From: Blattamonas nauphoetae | Taxonomy: Eukaryota > Preaxostyla > Oxymonadida | Reading direction: 5' to 3' | Assembly (NCBI GenBank): GCA_033064195.1 | Contig: JARBJD010000005.1 | Span: 496,001-560,000 of the forward strand | DNA: 64,000 nt | In this document: positions 31,601 to 41,859 of the stretch, one piece after another | Layout: each line of letters starts with the position of its first letter | Numbering within the stretch: position 1 is the first letter of the stretch | The notes under the pieces: generated by a model | Told to the model about the DNA's origin: nothing | The model's database searches: none | Seen by the model: the letters and a program-made list of their open reading frames with translations, nothing else | Program-made: the position numbers and the translations under genes

Positions 31601-34483
31601 ACCAAAATGATTGTTGCAAGTGAAACAAGAGACGCTGTCTTGACATGGTCACACCTGACGAACAGTTCTTACACGCAGAAAGAGAAGGAAGCATATAAAC
31701 AGTTTCAGATGAATCAGAAAGAAGATGGGGAAGGAGCTGGACATGCCAATCGATTCAAATCTCGGCTGCAAAGACTTGGGGTCCTCACATCAGGCCCGAC
31801 GTCGAACAAGACACCGATGGCTCTCCTCAGCAATCTGATGGCGCGATGGCAGAAAACATCAGGGAATACGGAGTCGAAATCGGCCCTTCTCGCCCCACAA
31901 ACAATTGTTCAAGTGTTTGGAGAAGGAGTGACCCTCACAATGGCGATTCAGCAGAACCAGGCAGCCATCACAATCCAAACATTCGTCCGATCTGTCCTCC
32001 AACGTCGGAAATGGCTGAAGCGCCGGAGGGAGATCGAGAGGAGGCGACAGAATGCGCTATCGAAGGCGTTCACAGGTTGGCAGTACGTCACAGTGAAGAA
32101 CATTCGAGCACAGAACATCGCCATCGTCACAGTGAACATTTATGAAACGTGGTTGCAGCTATTCGTTTTGCGACACTGGCGGAACGACTGGCTGAGAAGG
32201 AAGCGAAGGTTGGCAAGAAACGAGAAGATCATTCGGTACAATCACAGAAAGGCCATCAAAGAAAGCGTGTTCGAGGAATGGAAGAATTGGGCAGCACCGC
32301 GAATCCTTCGCAGTCGAATCCAAAAATCGGTCCAATTTAAGCGCTTCGTGCTTCGTCGACAATGCACAAAGCTGTTCATCTTCTGGTCGGCGTACGCGAC
32401 GTACAAGCAGCAGATCAAAGACAGGAGTTTCCGATACTTCCGACTTGGCGAGGATAGTGTCCCAAAATTGCTCAATCGATGGTCGAATGTCCCATACCTC
32501 GCCGATCTTCGCGACAACATGCGACGGAAAGATATTCTGGAGCGAGTGATTGTTCGAATATGGTTCGTTCGATTGTGCTCGCCAGCCTTTTACGAATGGA
32601 GGTATCTGTTGGAAGCGAGAAAGAAGAAGATCATTGCTCGGCGAATGGGTCTCATCAACATCCAGCGACGGGTTCTCCAAGCTTATGCTGAATACGTCCG
32701 AAGACAGGTCGCTTATCGAAAGAGGAAGCAGGCAGAGGAACAGCTCAGGACGGAGTTTGATGTTGCGTCGGGAGGGATGGGTGAGGCGTATCAATTGTGG
32801 AGACGAGCACGAGCGGAGAAGTGTCAGAACGAGTTGCCTCAGATTAAAGAGAAGGTTGCGTCGTTCCTCACCGATTTGGGGCAGTTTGAGACGGAAATGC
32901 AGATTCGGAGGGAAGCGAGGCAAGCAGACTTCAACTCGTACGTCACAGAGCTGAAGAACATGCTGAGAAGGAACGAAGAAGAAGAGGAAGTCGAAGAAGA
33001 AGCCGATCTTCTCTCTCTGGAGCCCGATATCCCGTTTCTCGACGTGGACTTCAACGAGAACACTCTCTCGTCAATCAGCATCCCCTCTCTCCCATCGGGA
33101 CGGATCCCATCCAGTCTTCTCTCTCCCATCACTTCTTCTGCTGTCACGTCTCGGCGCTCGAGCTTGTCGATCTCTCAACTATCCGACACAGACGCACAAG
33201 AGATGAAGGAGGTTCACGATGATTATGTGAATTACATGAAGAGACAGCAGAAAGAGAAACGAGTCGATTCGATTCTTCAATCACTCGGAATGTCGCAGTA
33301 TGAAGATTTCGATCAGCCCGTCCGGTCTCGAGCACCAGTCGACGATGGGGATTACACGGTTGTCACAAAGAAGACCCTCCTTCCGTTCGGAAAGAGCTAT
33401 CGAAAAGAAAAGAAAGCGCGGGAAGGAGTTAAGGATCCCCCGACTGATTGGAATGCTGGGCGAAGACCGAACATCCACTCCACAAACAGGGCTGGCCGAT
33501 CGCTCATTAACAGCAGAAGGAATTCGGCGTATGGGTCGATTGAGGAAGTCGACGTGTTGGAAGACGAGTCTGTCATCTCAGAGGGCACATCACGGCCGCT
33601 GAGTGAGGAGAGAGAGCTTGAGTCTGACCAGCCGAGAAATGAGGCATTTAAACCAGTGTACACTCGACTGCCGAAATCGATGATGAAACAGAACAAGGTC
33701 AAACTTGTGCGAAATGAGCTGCCACAGCACGTCGCCCCGACAGTCCTTCCACTCGCGTCAGATGGGGCTCGCACGCCTCACTCAGTCGTCCCTTCCACTC
33801 CATCTCCATCGACGAAGGAGAGTCCACATCCACGAACAAGTTCGAATGCATCTGGGTCTGATGCTCCAGTTTCTAAACTGTCGCACACAGTGACTGTCAA
33901 TGACGATGGATCCATTGCTGACGAAGAGGTGCATTATCGAGATTATGAAGAGAAGGAAATGATACGACTGACAAAGGAGTATGAGACGAGACTACACACT
34001 CAAAATCGGCAACCATTTGAAGAGAAGGAAGACCCAACGAAGCAGAAGGCGCGTGCTCTTCCCAAACTACCTCCGGAGTATCTGAAAAGACGACCATCGC
34101 GGACGTTTACTGCAGAGGAACTGGAAACGCAGAAAGAGGATGAAATCAGAGCGATTCTTGGACTTTCCACGGACGAACTGGACTGGACTACAGTTGCCGA
34201 TGCTTTGGAAGAGTTGGATTTGGGAGAGAAGACAGAGCTGAGCAAGGAGAAGATTCCTGTCTCGCAGGAAAAGGTGCGGAAGGAGCAGAAGAAGCAGGAG
34301 GAGAGGAAGCAAGAAATTAAACGAAATGTGCAGACGATGCTCCCGTCGTATCTGCAGAACACTTCGTTTGTTGACGCTGACAAAACGAAGGAGCGCATCA
34401 ATTCTCACAAGAAGCGATTCTTTTCTGATTTGCAAAAGCAGAAAGGGGGACTTACTGTTTTGTTTTCGCAGAAGAAGAAATAA
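28643..34483 (+). CDS. large IQ/SFI1-like cytoskeletal protein
   Basis: A single uninterrupted frame of 1946 residues from the ATG at 28643. Residues 1-600 are basic, Ser/Pro-rich and likely disordered, with a Ser/Arg/His block near 308-345. A short coiled coil lies near 640-670. Residues of about 1095-1390 begin with an IQ motif (AAITIQTFVRSVLQRRKWL) and continue with units of the kind AFTGWQYV, LRHWRNDWLRR, VFEEWKNWA and LFIFWSAYA, each with a Trp followed by basic residues. This resembles the centrin-binding repeats of SFI1 and related basal-body proteins. The C-terminal 500 residues are charged with further coiled coil. A centrin- or calmodulin-binding role at basal bodies or flagellar roots is inference from repeat pattern only. 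It converges on the next minus-strand gene 210 bp downstream. Confidence 0.75.
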   Translation: MQVHHPVLPPLRLGSPPISREHTPQSRAGKTSKQQSLNNSQTINTKYLNSSIVWGDQPRPVSSMDNSATKSNRTNILTTTYQPRRTSAVSRPDGKSRPKQVDIVQPRTQPFNLKFVRDGSVFNLPILGDPKSLEPKKDSLKENRLAHLHIAQNLRHSHQIQPHRSRTPPTTANSRSDLPDVSRSIAPRNQTKPTHTRSKSTLPPTTKPEKELSPKPSPVLPYRELSGNNGLYPLRLSQIHYEPIIWNEQKSQIPFSPSFTMYPPTNEDWWEDEDSHSAHYDYTALSHKSDRSKKSQITSALGWHSPLNSSRHSSHHSSLRSSRHSSRRSSSSNSRRSSRRNSAFTIDSDSSGNRTPCNPILTDWPSYEAFFVPIEKPQLLPTEALPDCPSITIGHPVPLSHLLSTDLSDTNLTSTLKPAEEEVGQPVMISLQSVKNLMEFERRTQSKPLLKIKTEMNVNFAQNRVMPFSAKATSTTQLERFPISPTHSTMTRHVRGASLMSFSSLVESNDNFKTVYPTDTGSIVPTHGSQKHRQTVDKSGIITTKVHVGPGGVKDGVITVDTPDDYADLPVSDKSTIRSTLVRKQTVYDTPNNRGSIASFQSSNPTIPSLHLRTDSDATSVASRALHLSHPTSPTAGKVEVDAEEIEAEIKILQEELVRTQRLKKLEARYSLPQAEWVKKTRERKELGTVLNNLLSRSSGETLHQRNQKKRLLGSIVHKQKTQLDATPLVKQADEIQKTFETDLRSVQKSLMEPIDELDTVRSVTVNTDSMSEVETLHEDSIFSSINSSFVYNRSSNRSLPQVQAVPSGVIKVTLTDKPATQSTPHLNPSMASTDAFEFLDRAVSSPTSSSVQVVDLDRLTPTQQIANQTAVGARVPSPEVLHSRSTSLNFLSPSIIPPEDPPQLRSSVSATVLNQIMDISPDQMDQFNLAPPINEIAFQPSRHKRSTSHTSFTSPDQSESPNFLGRITPPRKTLLVPPRPLKRQATKMIVASETRDAVLTWSHLTNSSYTQKEKEAYKQFQMNQKEDGEGAGHANRFKSRLQRLGVLTSGPTSNKTPMALLSNLMARWQKTSGNTESKSALLAPQTIVQVFGEGVTLTMAIQQNQAAITIQTFVRSVLQRRKWLKRRREIERRRQNALSKAFTGWQYVTVKNIRAQNIAIVTVNIYETWLQLFVLRHWRNDWLRRKRRLARNEKIIRYNHRKAIKESVFEEWKNWAAPRILRSRIQKSVQFKRFVLRRQCTKLFIFWSAYATYKQQIKDRSFRYFRLGEDSVPKLLNRWSNVPYLADLRDNMRRKDILERVIVRIWFVRLCSPAFYEWRYLLEARKKKIIARRMGLINIQRRVLQAYAEYVRRQVAYRKRKQAEEQLRTEFDVASGGMGEAYQLWRRARAEKCQNELPQIKEKVASFLTDLGQFETEMQIRREARQADFNSYVTELKNMLRRNEEEEEVEEEADLLSLEPDIPFLDVDFNENTLSSISIPSLPSGRIPSSLLSPITSSAVTSRRSSLSISQLSDTDAQEMKEVHDDYVNYMKRQQKEKRVDSILQSLGMSQYEDFDQPVRSRAPVDDGDYTVVTKKTLLPFGKSYRKEKKAREGVKDPPTDWNAGRRPNIHSTNRAGRSLINSRRNSAYGSIEEVDVLEDESVISEGTSRPLSEERELESDQPRNEAFKPVYTRLPKSMMKQNKVKLVRNELPQHVAPTVLPLASDGARTPHSVVPSTPSPSTKESPHPRTSSNASGSDAPVSKLSHTVTVNDDGSIADEEVHYRDYEEKEMIRLTKEYETRLHTQNRQPFEEKEDPTKQKARALPKLPPEYLKRRPSRTFTAEELETQKEDEIRAILGLSTDELDWTTVADALEELDLGEKTELSKEKIPVSQEKVRKEQKKQEERKQEIKRNVQTMLPSYLQNTSFVDADKTKERINSHKKRFFSDLQKQKGGLTVLFSQKKK

Positions 34484-34692
34484 TCTTGGTTTTGTCTTCA
34501 TTCAGTCCTAATTTTCTCTTCTTTTCTGATCGCAAAGATCCACAGAACCCATGTTTAACAGATTTTGAGAAACAAGGATAAAACGAAGAGCAGTAAAATG
34601 AAACAAAATACTCAAAAGCGTATTTTGAGACATTCCTAGAAAAAGAAGAGGCTTAAGAGCCAAAATAAGAGGTCAGAACTCTGATCCACCCT

Positions 34693-36502
34693 CTACGGAT
34701 CAGTCTCATCATCATCACCCACAAGCCCAGTCAGGACATAATTCATATTTGTCGAATAAATTGGCCCATCCTGCATCAGTTGCATCAACAACATGAAATT
34801 TGTCACTCCCCGTAACTCCAAACTCAGAGAAGACATCTCCATGCAGCTGTCCTCCTTCAGAACAATCACATAATCCTGAGGCATTTCGGGGTAGAATCGA
34901 AAAATGAGGGTCGCTTTCTCTTCCTCAGACAGATATCCATCAATCTTCACACAATACTCGCGCTCGATCGTCATTGTGCCGTTGTGGGAGAACGACGAGA
35001 GGATTTTGATGGTGTGACGCCGAATGGTCATTTGTGGTTCGATGAAGGCAAACGTCTTGCATGGAGTGAACAGTGTTGTATCCCAATTACCGAACTGATC
35101 GACAACACCAAGCCCACACGTCGCACTGTCCACTCCTGACACCTCGTCAGCAAAAATAACGTTGGAATCGAATGTGGCCTTGACGGGGGAGAAGAGTGTG
35201 GAGTTTGTCCAAGTCGATTCGGTTGGAGAGCCATTGGTCCACACTGCCCAGACATCGTCCGAATGAAGAGACGAAGCGAAGGATGAGCGAGGGAAGCCGG
35301 AATAGGAAAGGACATCAGTCGCGTCATCCTGAGCGAACAGGCAAAGAATGAAAGATGGTTGGACGGAGTATGGGTGAGATGAAACTTGAGGTTTTCGGAG
35401 GACGATCGAAGGATGGAAACGGAGAGAGGGAAATGAGCAGCGAGGTCGAGTGAATGTGAATTCTGTGAAATCAAGCACAACAACCGCGAAAGCTCCATCG
35501 GAGACTGAACCTCGAATCGAGCAATCTTTGAATGTTCCACTGATTTGCACAAGTTGCGTGCTCACTGACCAAGAAATGACGGACTTGAGGCCGTCTGTCG
35601 AAGTGAACCCAGAAATCTCGACGTCTTCGTCCATAAAGATCGAAGCTTGGCCTGTTCCGGAGATGAGAGACGTGGCCGAGGAAATGGAGCATGGACCGGG
35701 GATGTTGGGTCGGCCGTTGGAACCCCTAATGTATTTCGCGATCTCGAGAGATCCGTCGCCAAAAATGGAGAAAAATGGGTCTGACGTGAGGAGAGAGGAG
35801 GAAATGATGGATAGTTCGGAGAGGAATAGATTTCCGGATGAGCAGAGAATAAATGGTGTCGTTGTGAGGGCGAGATTTGACAGGGTCACAGAAATCAGAG
35901 ATAAGCTTCCACCGGCGATCCAAGAGAAGGGCGAGGATGATGTGGGGATACTGGAGTTCTGGCTGATCCGGCAGTTCGTAACGTCGACGTTTGTTTGCAT
36001 CAACATGAGGAATGGTTGATTCTGGCTATTTCCGCCTATTTGGAAATCAAAACCAGAGAAAGTTGCAAGATCTTTGCCAACACTTCCAGAATCTCCAACA
36101 ATCGTGTTACTTGTTAGAAATAGGCGAGCGTAATCTCGTTCTGGATGATCTTCTGTGTTGATCGATGATGTCACGGTAAGAGGACTTCCTTTGAGTAGAA
36201 TTGGAAGATTAAATGTGACATCTGTTGTTACAATTATTGACCCAGTGCCAGAGATTAATGAAAATCCTTTGGTGATTGAGGCACAAGGTTCAGATAGTGA
36301 TTCGGCCTTGCATGTCGAATCATTTCCTTCGTTCGAGATATATACTGTTGAATGAAGAGAAAAGAATGAGTTCATGACGGGACGATAATCAGAAATGAGA
36401 ATATTCACCAAATAATTAGTTAATATGCATCGAGAGATGATTGTCCATACCGCGCTGTGGAGTGAGAGTAGAAATCAATAAAAAAAGATATAAAATGATC
36501 AT
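34693..36502 (-). CDS. secreted Cys-module (beta-helix-like) surface protein
   Basis: Two exons: 36451-36502 encodes the signal peptide MIILYLFLLISTLT, and 34693-36344 the rest; the intron 36345-36450 is 106 nt with GT-AG ends and restores the frame (567 residues). A start at 36411 would read intron sequence and is rejected. The mature protein begins with VYISNEGNDSTCKAESL and EPCASITKGF, the same module start found eight times in the 3671-residue receptor at 45.1-56.1 kb (acidic stretch, Cys, Cys, then T/S-V and Gly-Phe). A second module starts near DSATCGLGV. The body is Ser/Thr-rich beta-strand repeats, like pectin-lyase-type beta-helices. There is no membrane span or kinase-like domain, so it is likely secreted or loosely attached. 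Exact function unknown. Confidence 0.8.
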
Positions 36503-36719
36503 AATGTATGAGGGAGACTGAAAAAAGGGCTGATTTATCGAGGTGTATGGCCCTTGGCTGACAAAAATTTGTGTTGTGGTTGGATCAAACCGGAACATGA
36601 GAACGGATTCATATCCCATCCTGCTTGAGAGTATAGAACTACAACATCGCCAATAAGAATATTTCATTAATTATTCCGATGGAATGAATCTCAATCATCA
36701 AAAGATGAGATGCAAAGTT

Positions 36720-38195
36720 TCAGTGGCAAATTTCTTCTATATCGACTGAACGATCGCCATCCTGAAAGCAAAAAGTCACTTTACAGGAGCCATTATCACG
36801 CTGAACGCGAGGGTTGCCGCATCCCCCACAATTCCAGTTGTTGATGGCAGGGATGAAGGGAATCAGCGGTTGCGGGATCGGTTCGCTTGATTCGGCATTA
36901 AGTGAATCAAAGGAATGAGAAAAGTCAACAATATCTCCATTCAGATCATCGTGTTGGATGAGGTCATCCGGAATGTCAAGAGAATCATCGTTGAAGGCTA
37001 GAAGCGCCTCATGTGGTGTAATTACGAAGAAATTAGAGTTCAGCGAAGTTCCCCAATCGAGACCAAGCCGAGGACATCCAACAATGATCCAAACAGTGGG
37101 TCGATCCGCGGAGACAGCATTTAGACCGTCTGAAGTTATTTCGTCCAAAGCAGCCTCCACAAACGAGCAGTCTGGGTGTATCTTACACCATCGACGAACA
37201 ACCGTTACTAGACTCTGAAAAAGTAATCAAATAAAAGGCAGACACGGAATGTCTCGCTGTGACCCTGTCGACCGAGTGTGGAGAAAACAATCCCAATACG
37301 TTTTTGCTTCCGTGACTTTCCGACAAGACTTCGTCGAAAGCGTGCATATTTTGGGAGGTCAATCGTTTCATGGGTTAGTTGGTGAAATTGTGGGTCAAAT
37401 CTGAAAACTGGGATTGTTGGATTTGCGATGATTGCTGAATCTGTCTGAAACCGTCCATCAACATAACAGACAATTGCTGTGACAGGATCAGTCTCTCCAG
37501 AGAGACAAGGACAGGTACAACCCAAAAATTCGCCATCAGGGAGTGGATGATTTGGTGGCATGAACAGACGGGGATACATCGATTGTTCACTCAATTGGGG
37601 AAGAAGAGCCTATGATAAATGATCAGTAGAGAATGTGGACGGACTTTGAGGGCAGAAGAATGTTGGGCGGTCGTGAGGATTGCTATTCTGTCAGCAGGAG
37701 AGAATTTCGTTTGCACAAGTCTCGAAAATGCTTCCATATTGACTGTTTCTTGGTCATCTTTGTATTTGCATGGGATATAGAGTGTTGGGATGACTGTCTT
37801 TGATACTTGACGGAAAGATGAGGATGATGAAATGAGACAAACCAAGGGGGTTGTGTCCATAGTGAACAAGTCCTTCAGCACCTAAACTATGAGCATATAT
37901 ATCAGCAATGTTACACGATCCATATGCGACGTCTCCAAGAACTATACATTCGACATTGGTGACTCTTCGAAGTTTTTATGGATGTGATAATGGAAAGGAA
38001 GAAAATACTCTGACAAGTATCGTGCGATGAATGTTGAGTGTTGTAAGAGTCCTTCCGGAAATTGGAGGCACACTATCGAGAACTGTCTGGTGAGTAATTG
38101 ATGATGATAATGACTGAAAGAAACTTGATAAATGGAACTACAGCGATATAATCGAGATCAAAAGGGAGAGAGAGCTCTGGTGGAGGTCGAATCAT
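36720..38195 (-). CDS. DPH1: DPH1, diphthamide biosynthesis 4Fe-4S radical enzyme subunit
   Basis: Six exons with five tiny GT-AG introns: 38083-38141, 37965-38008, 37806-37842, 37610-37644 and 37215-37243 (59, 44, 37, 35 and 29 nt). Spliced, they give 423 residues, close to the usual DPH1 length. DPH1 with DPH2 transfers the 3-amino-3-carboxypropyl group of S-adenosylmethionine to a histidine of elongation factor 2 in the cytosol. Hallmarks: VCLQFPEGLLQ, VLGDVAYGSC, GEFLGCTCP, IIANPTIPVFRFDP, FSTLGRQGH and VGCPRLGLDWGTS. The three cluster cysteines (in YGSC, LGCT and GCPR) are all present. The start at 38195 gives MIRPPPEL; an alternative splice from further upstream reading IRLLP would match other DPH1 proteins slightly better, so the first 15 residues are uncertain. 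Confidence 0.9.
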
Positions 38196-38316
38196 GGAGA
38201 GAAACCGGCAACAGACGAATTGGACGAATCACAGAAAAATCTTGAGTACTCCGTAAAAATGAATGAAAAAAATACGAATAAGTGATGTCCTAATAGAATA
38301 ACGCACATAGAACACC

Positions 38317-39062
38317 ATGAAATTTCGTAGAGAAGAAGAATACCTTCGGATAAATCGAATAATGGTTAGGATCAATTCTTCATTTTCGTTTTTCACTAAA
38401 TCCATGGATCACTGTGGGGATACCACCCCACTTGTGTCCATCTTTCACAGCCCACCACAAATTGGATTGATTGTTCCATTTAAACACCAACCTCAGCTCA
38501 CTCCCGAGCACCTCACATCATCTGATGTTTCTTGTCAGGAAATCCAGAAATACTCTCTTTGTCTTCTTTATTATCTGGCCCCCTCATTACCTGAGATATG
38601 TACGGAAGAAATGACAAATGAATTCTTGTCAAATACTCAACAACTTGTTACTCAGATTTTCTTCCACACGAAACTGTCTTTATGGGAACTCTGTTATGCC
38701 TTATGTCTGATTCATACTTATACTACTCATGGTACTCAGCAGAAGCCGCGAAAGCGTTCATCAATTTCTTTGAAAACGGTCGGCTCGTTGATCATATGTT
38801 CGTTTCAACTCACCATCAAACTCCAGCGAGATGCTCCGTTTTCAAATGCGTGGTGGAGTACACACTTCGGAATCCACCTATCAACCATAAATGGAACAGA
38901 ACTCTTCTTCTTGAAAAAAATCAAGTTTCGAACGTTAATATCGACTCGCATCTTCAATCAACTACTTCTCTACCTCCAGACATCCTCATCCATCACCTGT
39001 GCTTAAGTCAGAATGTTTATGATGTTTTACGTGTCTTTTTTCAGTTTTCCTGTTTCAATTGA
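38317..39062 (+). CDS. unknown 232-residue protein
   Basis: Two exons joined by a 47-nt GT-AG intron (38693-38739); splicing fuses FFHTKLSLWELS to EAAKAFINFFENG in one frame, which is good support for a real gene. Start at 38317 or, more cautiously, at the in-frame ATG 38404 (MDHCGDTT). A possible 30-nt intron near the 3' end would not change the frame. The protein is mainly helical and hydrophobic residues are spread out, with no signal peptide or membrane span. No family recognised. It is divergent from DPH1 with only about 120 bp between the starts, and converges on the next gene. Confidence 0.55.
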
Positions 39063-39164
39063 TTATCTGTCCGCGATGTGAAAACAAACCATTCCCTCTT
39101 TTTTTTTAAACGTGGATACTGATCTAATGTTGTAGAATCATTCTTTAACTGGTTGGATATATCA

Positions 39165-40382
39165 TTATTCCGCGAAGTGGAAACACACTCCATCGTCCTT
39201 TGTCATCACAAACACTGAGCTTGTACTGAGCTGTCCGAGAGATTTTTGGTTAAATGTGGTTAGATCCTCGCGTATCCTCTTCTCACCATGCTCTCCATCT
39301 GGATTTTTAACATCGAAATCCATGTGGTGAGGAATTGAAGTGTTTTTTGGTTCTCTGTGCTGACTGTGAGTCATTTTGTGGTGGAAAGACGAAGTTCTCA
39401 TACAAAGGATAATAGTAGGTGATGGACTATCTTCTGGAGTGATAGACACAAGGTGTGAAGTGAGATTCATCACGAGCGAGAGGATTGAGGTTGGAGTGAA
39501 AAAACCTCGAAGTACAGAGTGATTCGTCTGAAATAAGGGCGAAGACTCATTTGATGAGTATGAAGTATTAGAAATAATGTATCCAATAGTCTCAAGTAGT
39601 TGTGAGTAGACGGTTTTGTCTTCTTGATTTTGCTGATGTGGGAGGGAAAGGTTGGAGATATCTGACGAAGATTGCCCAATGGACATGATGCATGATGGAA
39701 GAAATTTTGAATAGGAAAAGTGTGGTGGACAATTTCTGGGATTTTCTGGTGAGAAGAGAGTGAAATAGATTGATGGCGCAAAATTAGTGTGGAAGTTGGA
39801 TAATTCAGGAGGTGAAGATTTCATAAGAATTTCAAGAACTCTTGAAAAAGCTGAAAAAGGAGAACGACTCTGTTGTAGTGGTGGAGAAGAAGGACGAGTG
39901 ATTTTCTTCTCCGATGGTGGAATATGGAAATCTTTGGGAATAATATATAAAAAATCACACAGAAATGATCAAAGCTGCCTGGAACTGACTTTCCAGTCAG
40001 TTGAGCATGAGATGAGAGAGATTTTCTGCAAATGAATTTGAGGCCGTCTGAAATGTGAGAAAGCATGAAACAGAAGAAGAAAAGACCATTCAAAGAGAAT
40101 AAAGAGGGGACAGGATTGATGGTTGAGGCATATTCCACAGTTGAAAGAAGCTGCCAGAGCGAAGAAATGTTCTCTTCGGTGATGTCTGATTTGTAGAAGC
40201 TATATTCATTCAAGAATTGATCCACAGGAACTTGAAGATCAACTAACGAAGTACAGATGATCTCAATCTGCATAGAACATTGAAATGTGAAGATGAGGAA
40301 AAGAGACTAAAACCTCAAAGCAGGGGATAAACTCGAAGAGTAGATGTGGATCAGAAAGGTGGAGATGATTATAGTGAGCCAT
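39165..40382 (-). CDS. unknown 367-residue protein, four exons
   Basis: Exons joined across three short introns (40268-40313, 40048-40086 and 39932-39960; 46, 39 and 29 nt) give one frame from the ATG at 40382 (MAHYNHLHLSD) to the stop at 39165. Each splice has GT-AG ends and removes a frame break, which supports the model. The first half is Leu/Phe-rich and probably helical (SLWQLLSTVEYAS), the middle is a Ser/Pro-rich linker, then comes another helical part with LFTPTS-like loops. No signal peptide, membrane span or family motif was recognised. The gene is head to head with the membrane-protein gene at 40605, 222 bp apart, so they may share a two-way promoter. Confidence 0.65.
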
Positions 40383-40604
40383 CAATGAAGAAAAAATGGA
40401 AGTTGGATCTTTAGATGTTTCTGGAGTCGAAATGTATAGATTGTGGCCTTGATCTCGATCAAAAAAAACTCAAAAACTCCTGTCCATACTGTACCAGACG
40501 ATAATATGAGTACTCTGCTAGAAATCAAATAATTATGCCTCCAGTTATGCTGATCAAATGGTTCGGACTTGAGACGTTTGAAGAAATGGGCATTGATCAA
40601 CACA

Positions 40605-41654
40605 ATGTCAACCACAGAAGAACCTATTACAGAAGGACAACAGCCAGAAGAAAAGCGCGAACGTCGTCAGCGTGGAGAAAGAGGTGAGGGTGGAGAACGC
40701 CGCGGCCGTCGTAACCGTGTTAAAGTCTCTGACGTCGAACGTGGAAGGAGAGATGCCCAAACAAAACGCTCCCAAGAACAATTCAAGAATATGATTGGCT
40801 CATTCTCAACTCTTGGAGCCGATGAGGAAGTCATGAAGCAAGCAGCAAGTGTGGAGTCTGCCCGCAAAATGATGAAAGCAGGACGCGCTGCAGCTCGAAA
40901 AATTAATGAAATCGGCACCAAAGCCACTGATTTCTTGAAGGATACCTCTGATAAATTGGAGGAAAAGTTCAAAGACAAGCCTCACCCTATTGCCCTCACT
41001 CCAATGATCTCGATCGGATCAGCAACTGCAGCAACCTCAGTTGCTTCGTTCAAAAACCAAATGTGGAACAAAATTGTTGGCTTCATCGAGGCGCTGTTCT
41101 TGATTGGTTCAACCTTCTCTGATGGCCTCCACACGAACTACAGAGATAAGTTCTCAAAGCAAAACGATTACCAAGAATGGGCCTTCGCTCTGGTCGTCAT
41201 TATCGGAAGTGTGTTGTCCGCTCTGGGTACTTTCTGCAATGACATTGTCTCAAACATTAACGACATCTTCATCAATGTTTCTCAAGTGATCTGCGGCCGT
41301 GATGTTTCGAAGGTTGTCGACCACGTTTTTGACATCTTCACTGATCTCGTCAAATTATGGTTGATGTCAAAACTCATTAATGTTAAACTCATCCTCTTTG
41401 CTGTGATTTTCGTGACTGTCCTCTCATTCTTCTTGAAAATGGATGATCTTCCCGAAGACGAGATTCCCGTCTTCGATGGCGACGATCCTTTGGAAGAACT
41501 GAAGAAGAGACAAGCAGCGGAAGGCGGAGCACAACCAGCTAAGACCGATGCAGCTCCGACCGAAGTTAAGAAGGAAGAAACGCCAACTGAAGAAGCACCG
41601 AAGGTGGAGGAAACCCCAGCTGACCCACCAGCGGAAGATCTGAAAACCGAATAA
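40605..41654 (+). CDS. integral membrane protein with charged tails, unknown family
   Basis: A single frame of 349 residues from the ATG at 40605 (MSTTEEPITE). Residues 1-60 are Arg/Glu/Gly-rich; 60-130 form amphipathic helices. Hydrophobic segments follow: IVGFIEALFLIGSTF, WAFALVVIIGSVLSALGTFC and VKLILFAVIFVTVLSFFL, so about three membrane spans. The C terminus is a Lys/Glu/Pro-rich tail with alternating acidic and basic patches. No signal peptide is seen, so an ER or other endomembrane location is likely. A loose resemblance in layout to organelle-shaping proteins was noted but no family motif supports it. Codon use looks like a well expressed gene. Confidence 0.75.
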   Translation: MSTTEEPITEGQQPEEKRERRQRGERGEGGERRGRRNRVKVSDVERGRRDAQTKRSQEQFKNMIGSFSTLGADEEVMKQAASVESARKMMKAGRAAARKINEIGTKATDFLKDTSDKLEEKFKDKPHPIALTPMISIGSATAATSVASFKNQMWNKIVGFIEALFLIGSTFSDGLHTNYRDKFSKQNDYQEWAFALVVIIGSVLSALGTFCNDIVSNINDIFINVSQVICGRDVSKVVDHVFDIFTDLVKLWLMSKLINVKLILFAVIFVTVLSFFLKMDDLPEDEIPVFDGDDPLEELKKRQAAEGGAQPAKTDAAPTEVKKEETPTEEAPKVEETPADPPAEDLKTE

Positions 41655-41859
41655 TTTAGTACCTTAGTCCTTTAGTCAATTAATGTCAGACAGTTCATTT
41701 TTTGTTTCTACATATCTTCCATTCACCACTCTCTTCCTATCGTATTTTTTCAGAGATTATTGAGAAATGGGACTTTCAATCACTTTGAATCGATTTAGAA
41801 GAAGGGATCTGGTAAAACCTCGTAACTACATGAACGATTGAGAAAGGGAAAGGAAAGGA

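Noticed and set aside
35450-36019. 189-residue plus-strand frame
   Set aside because: Antisense of the secreted Cys-module gene, no coding features of its own.
36345-36411. Start of the Cys-module protein at 36411
   Set aside because: This would read through the intron; the upstream exon supplies a proper signal peptide and keeps the frame.
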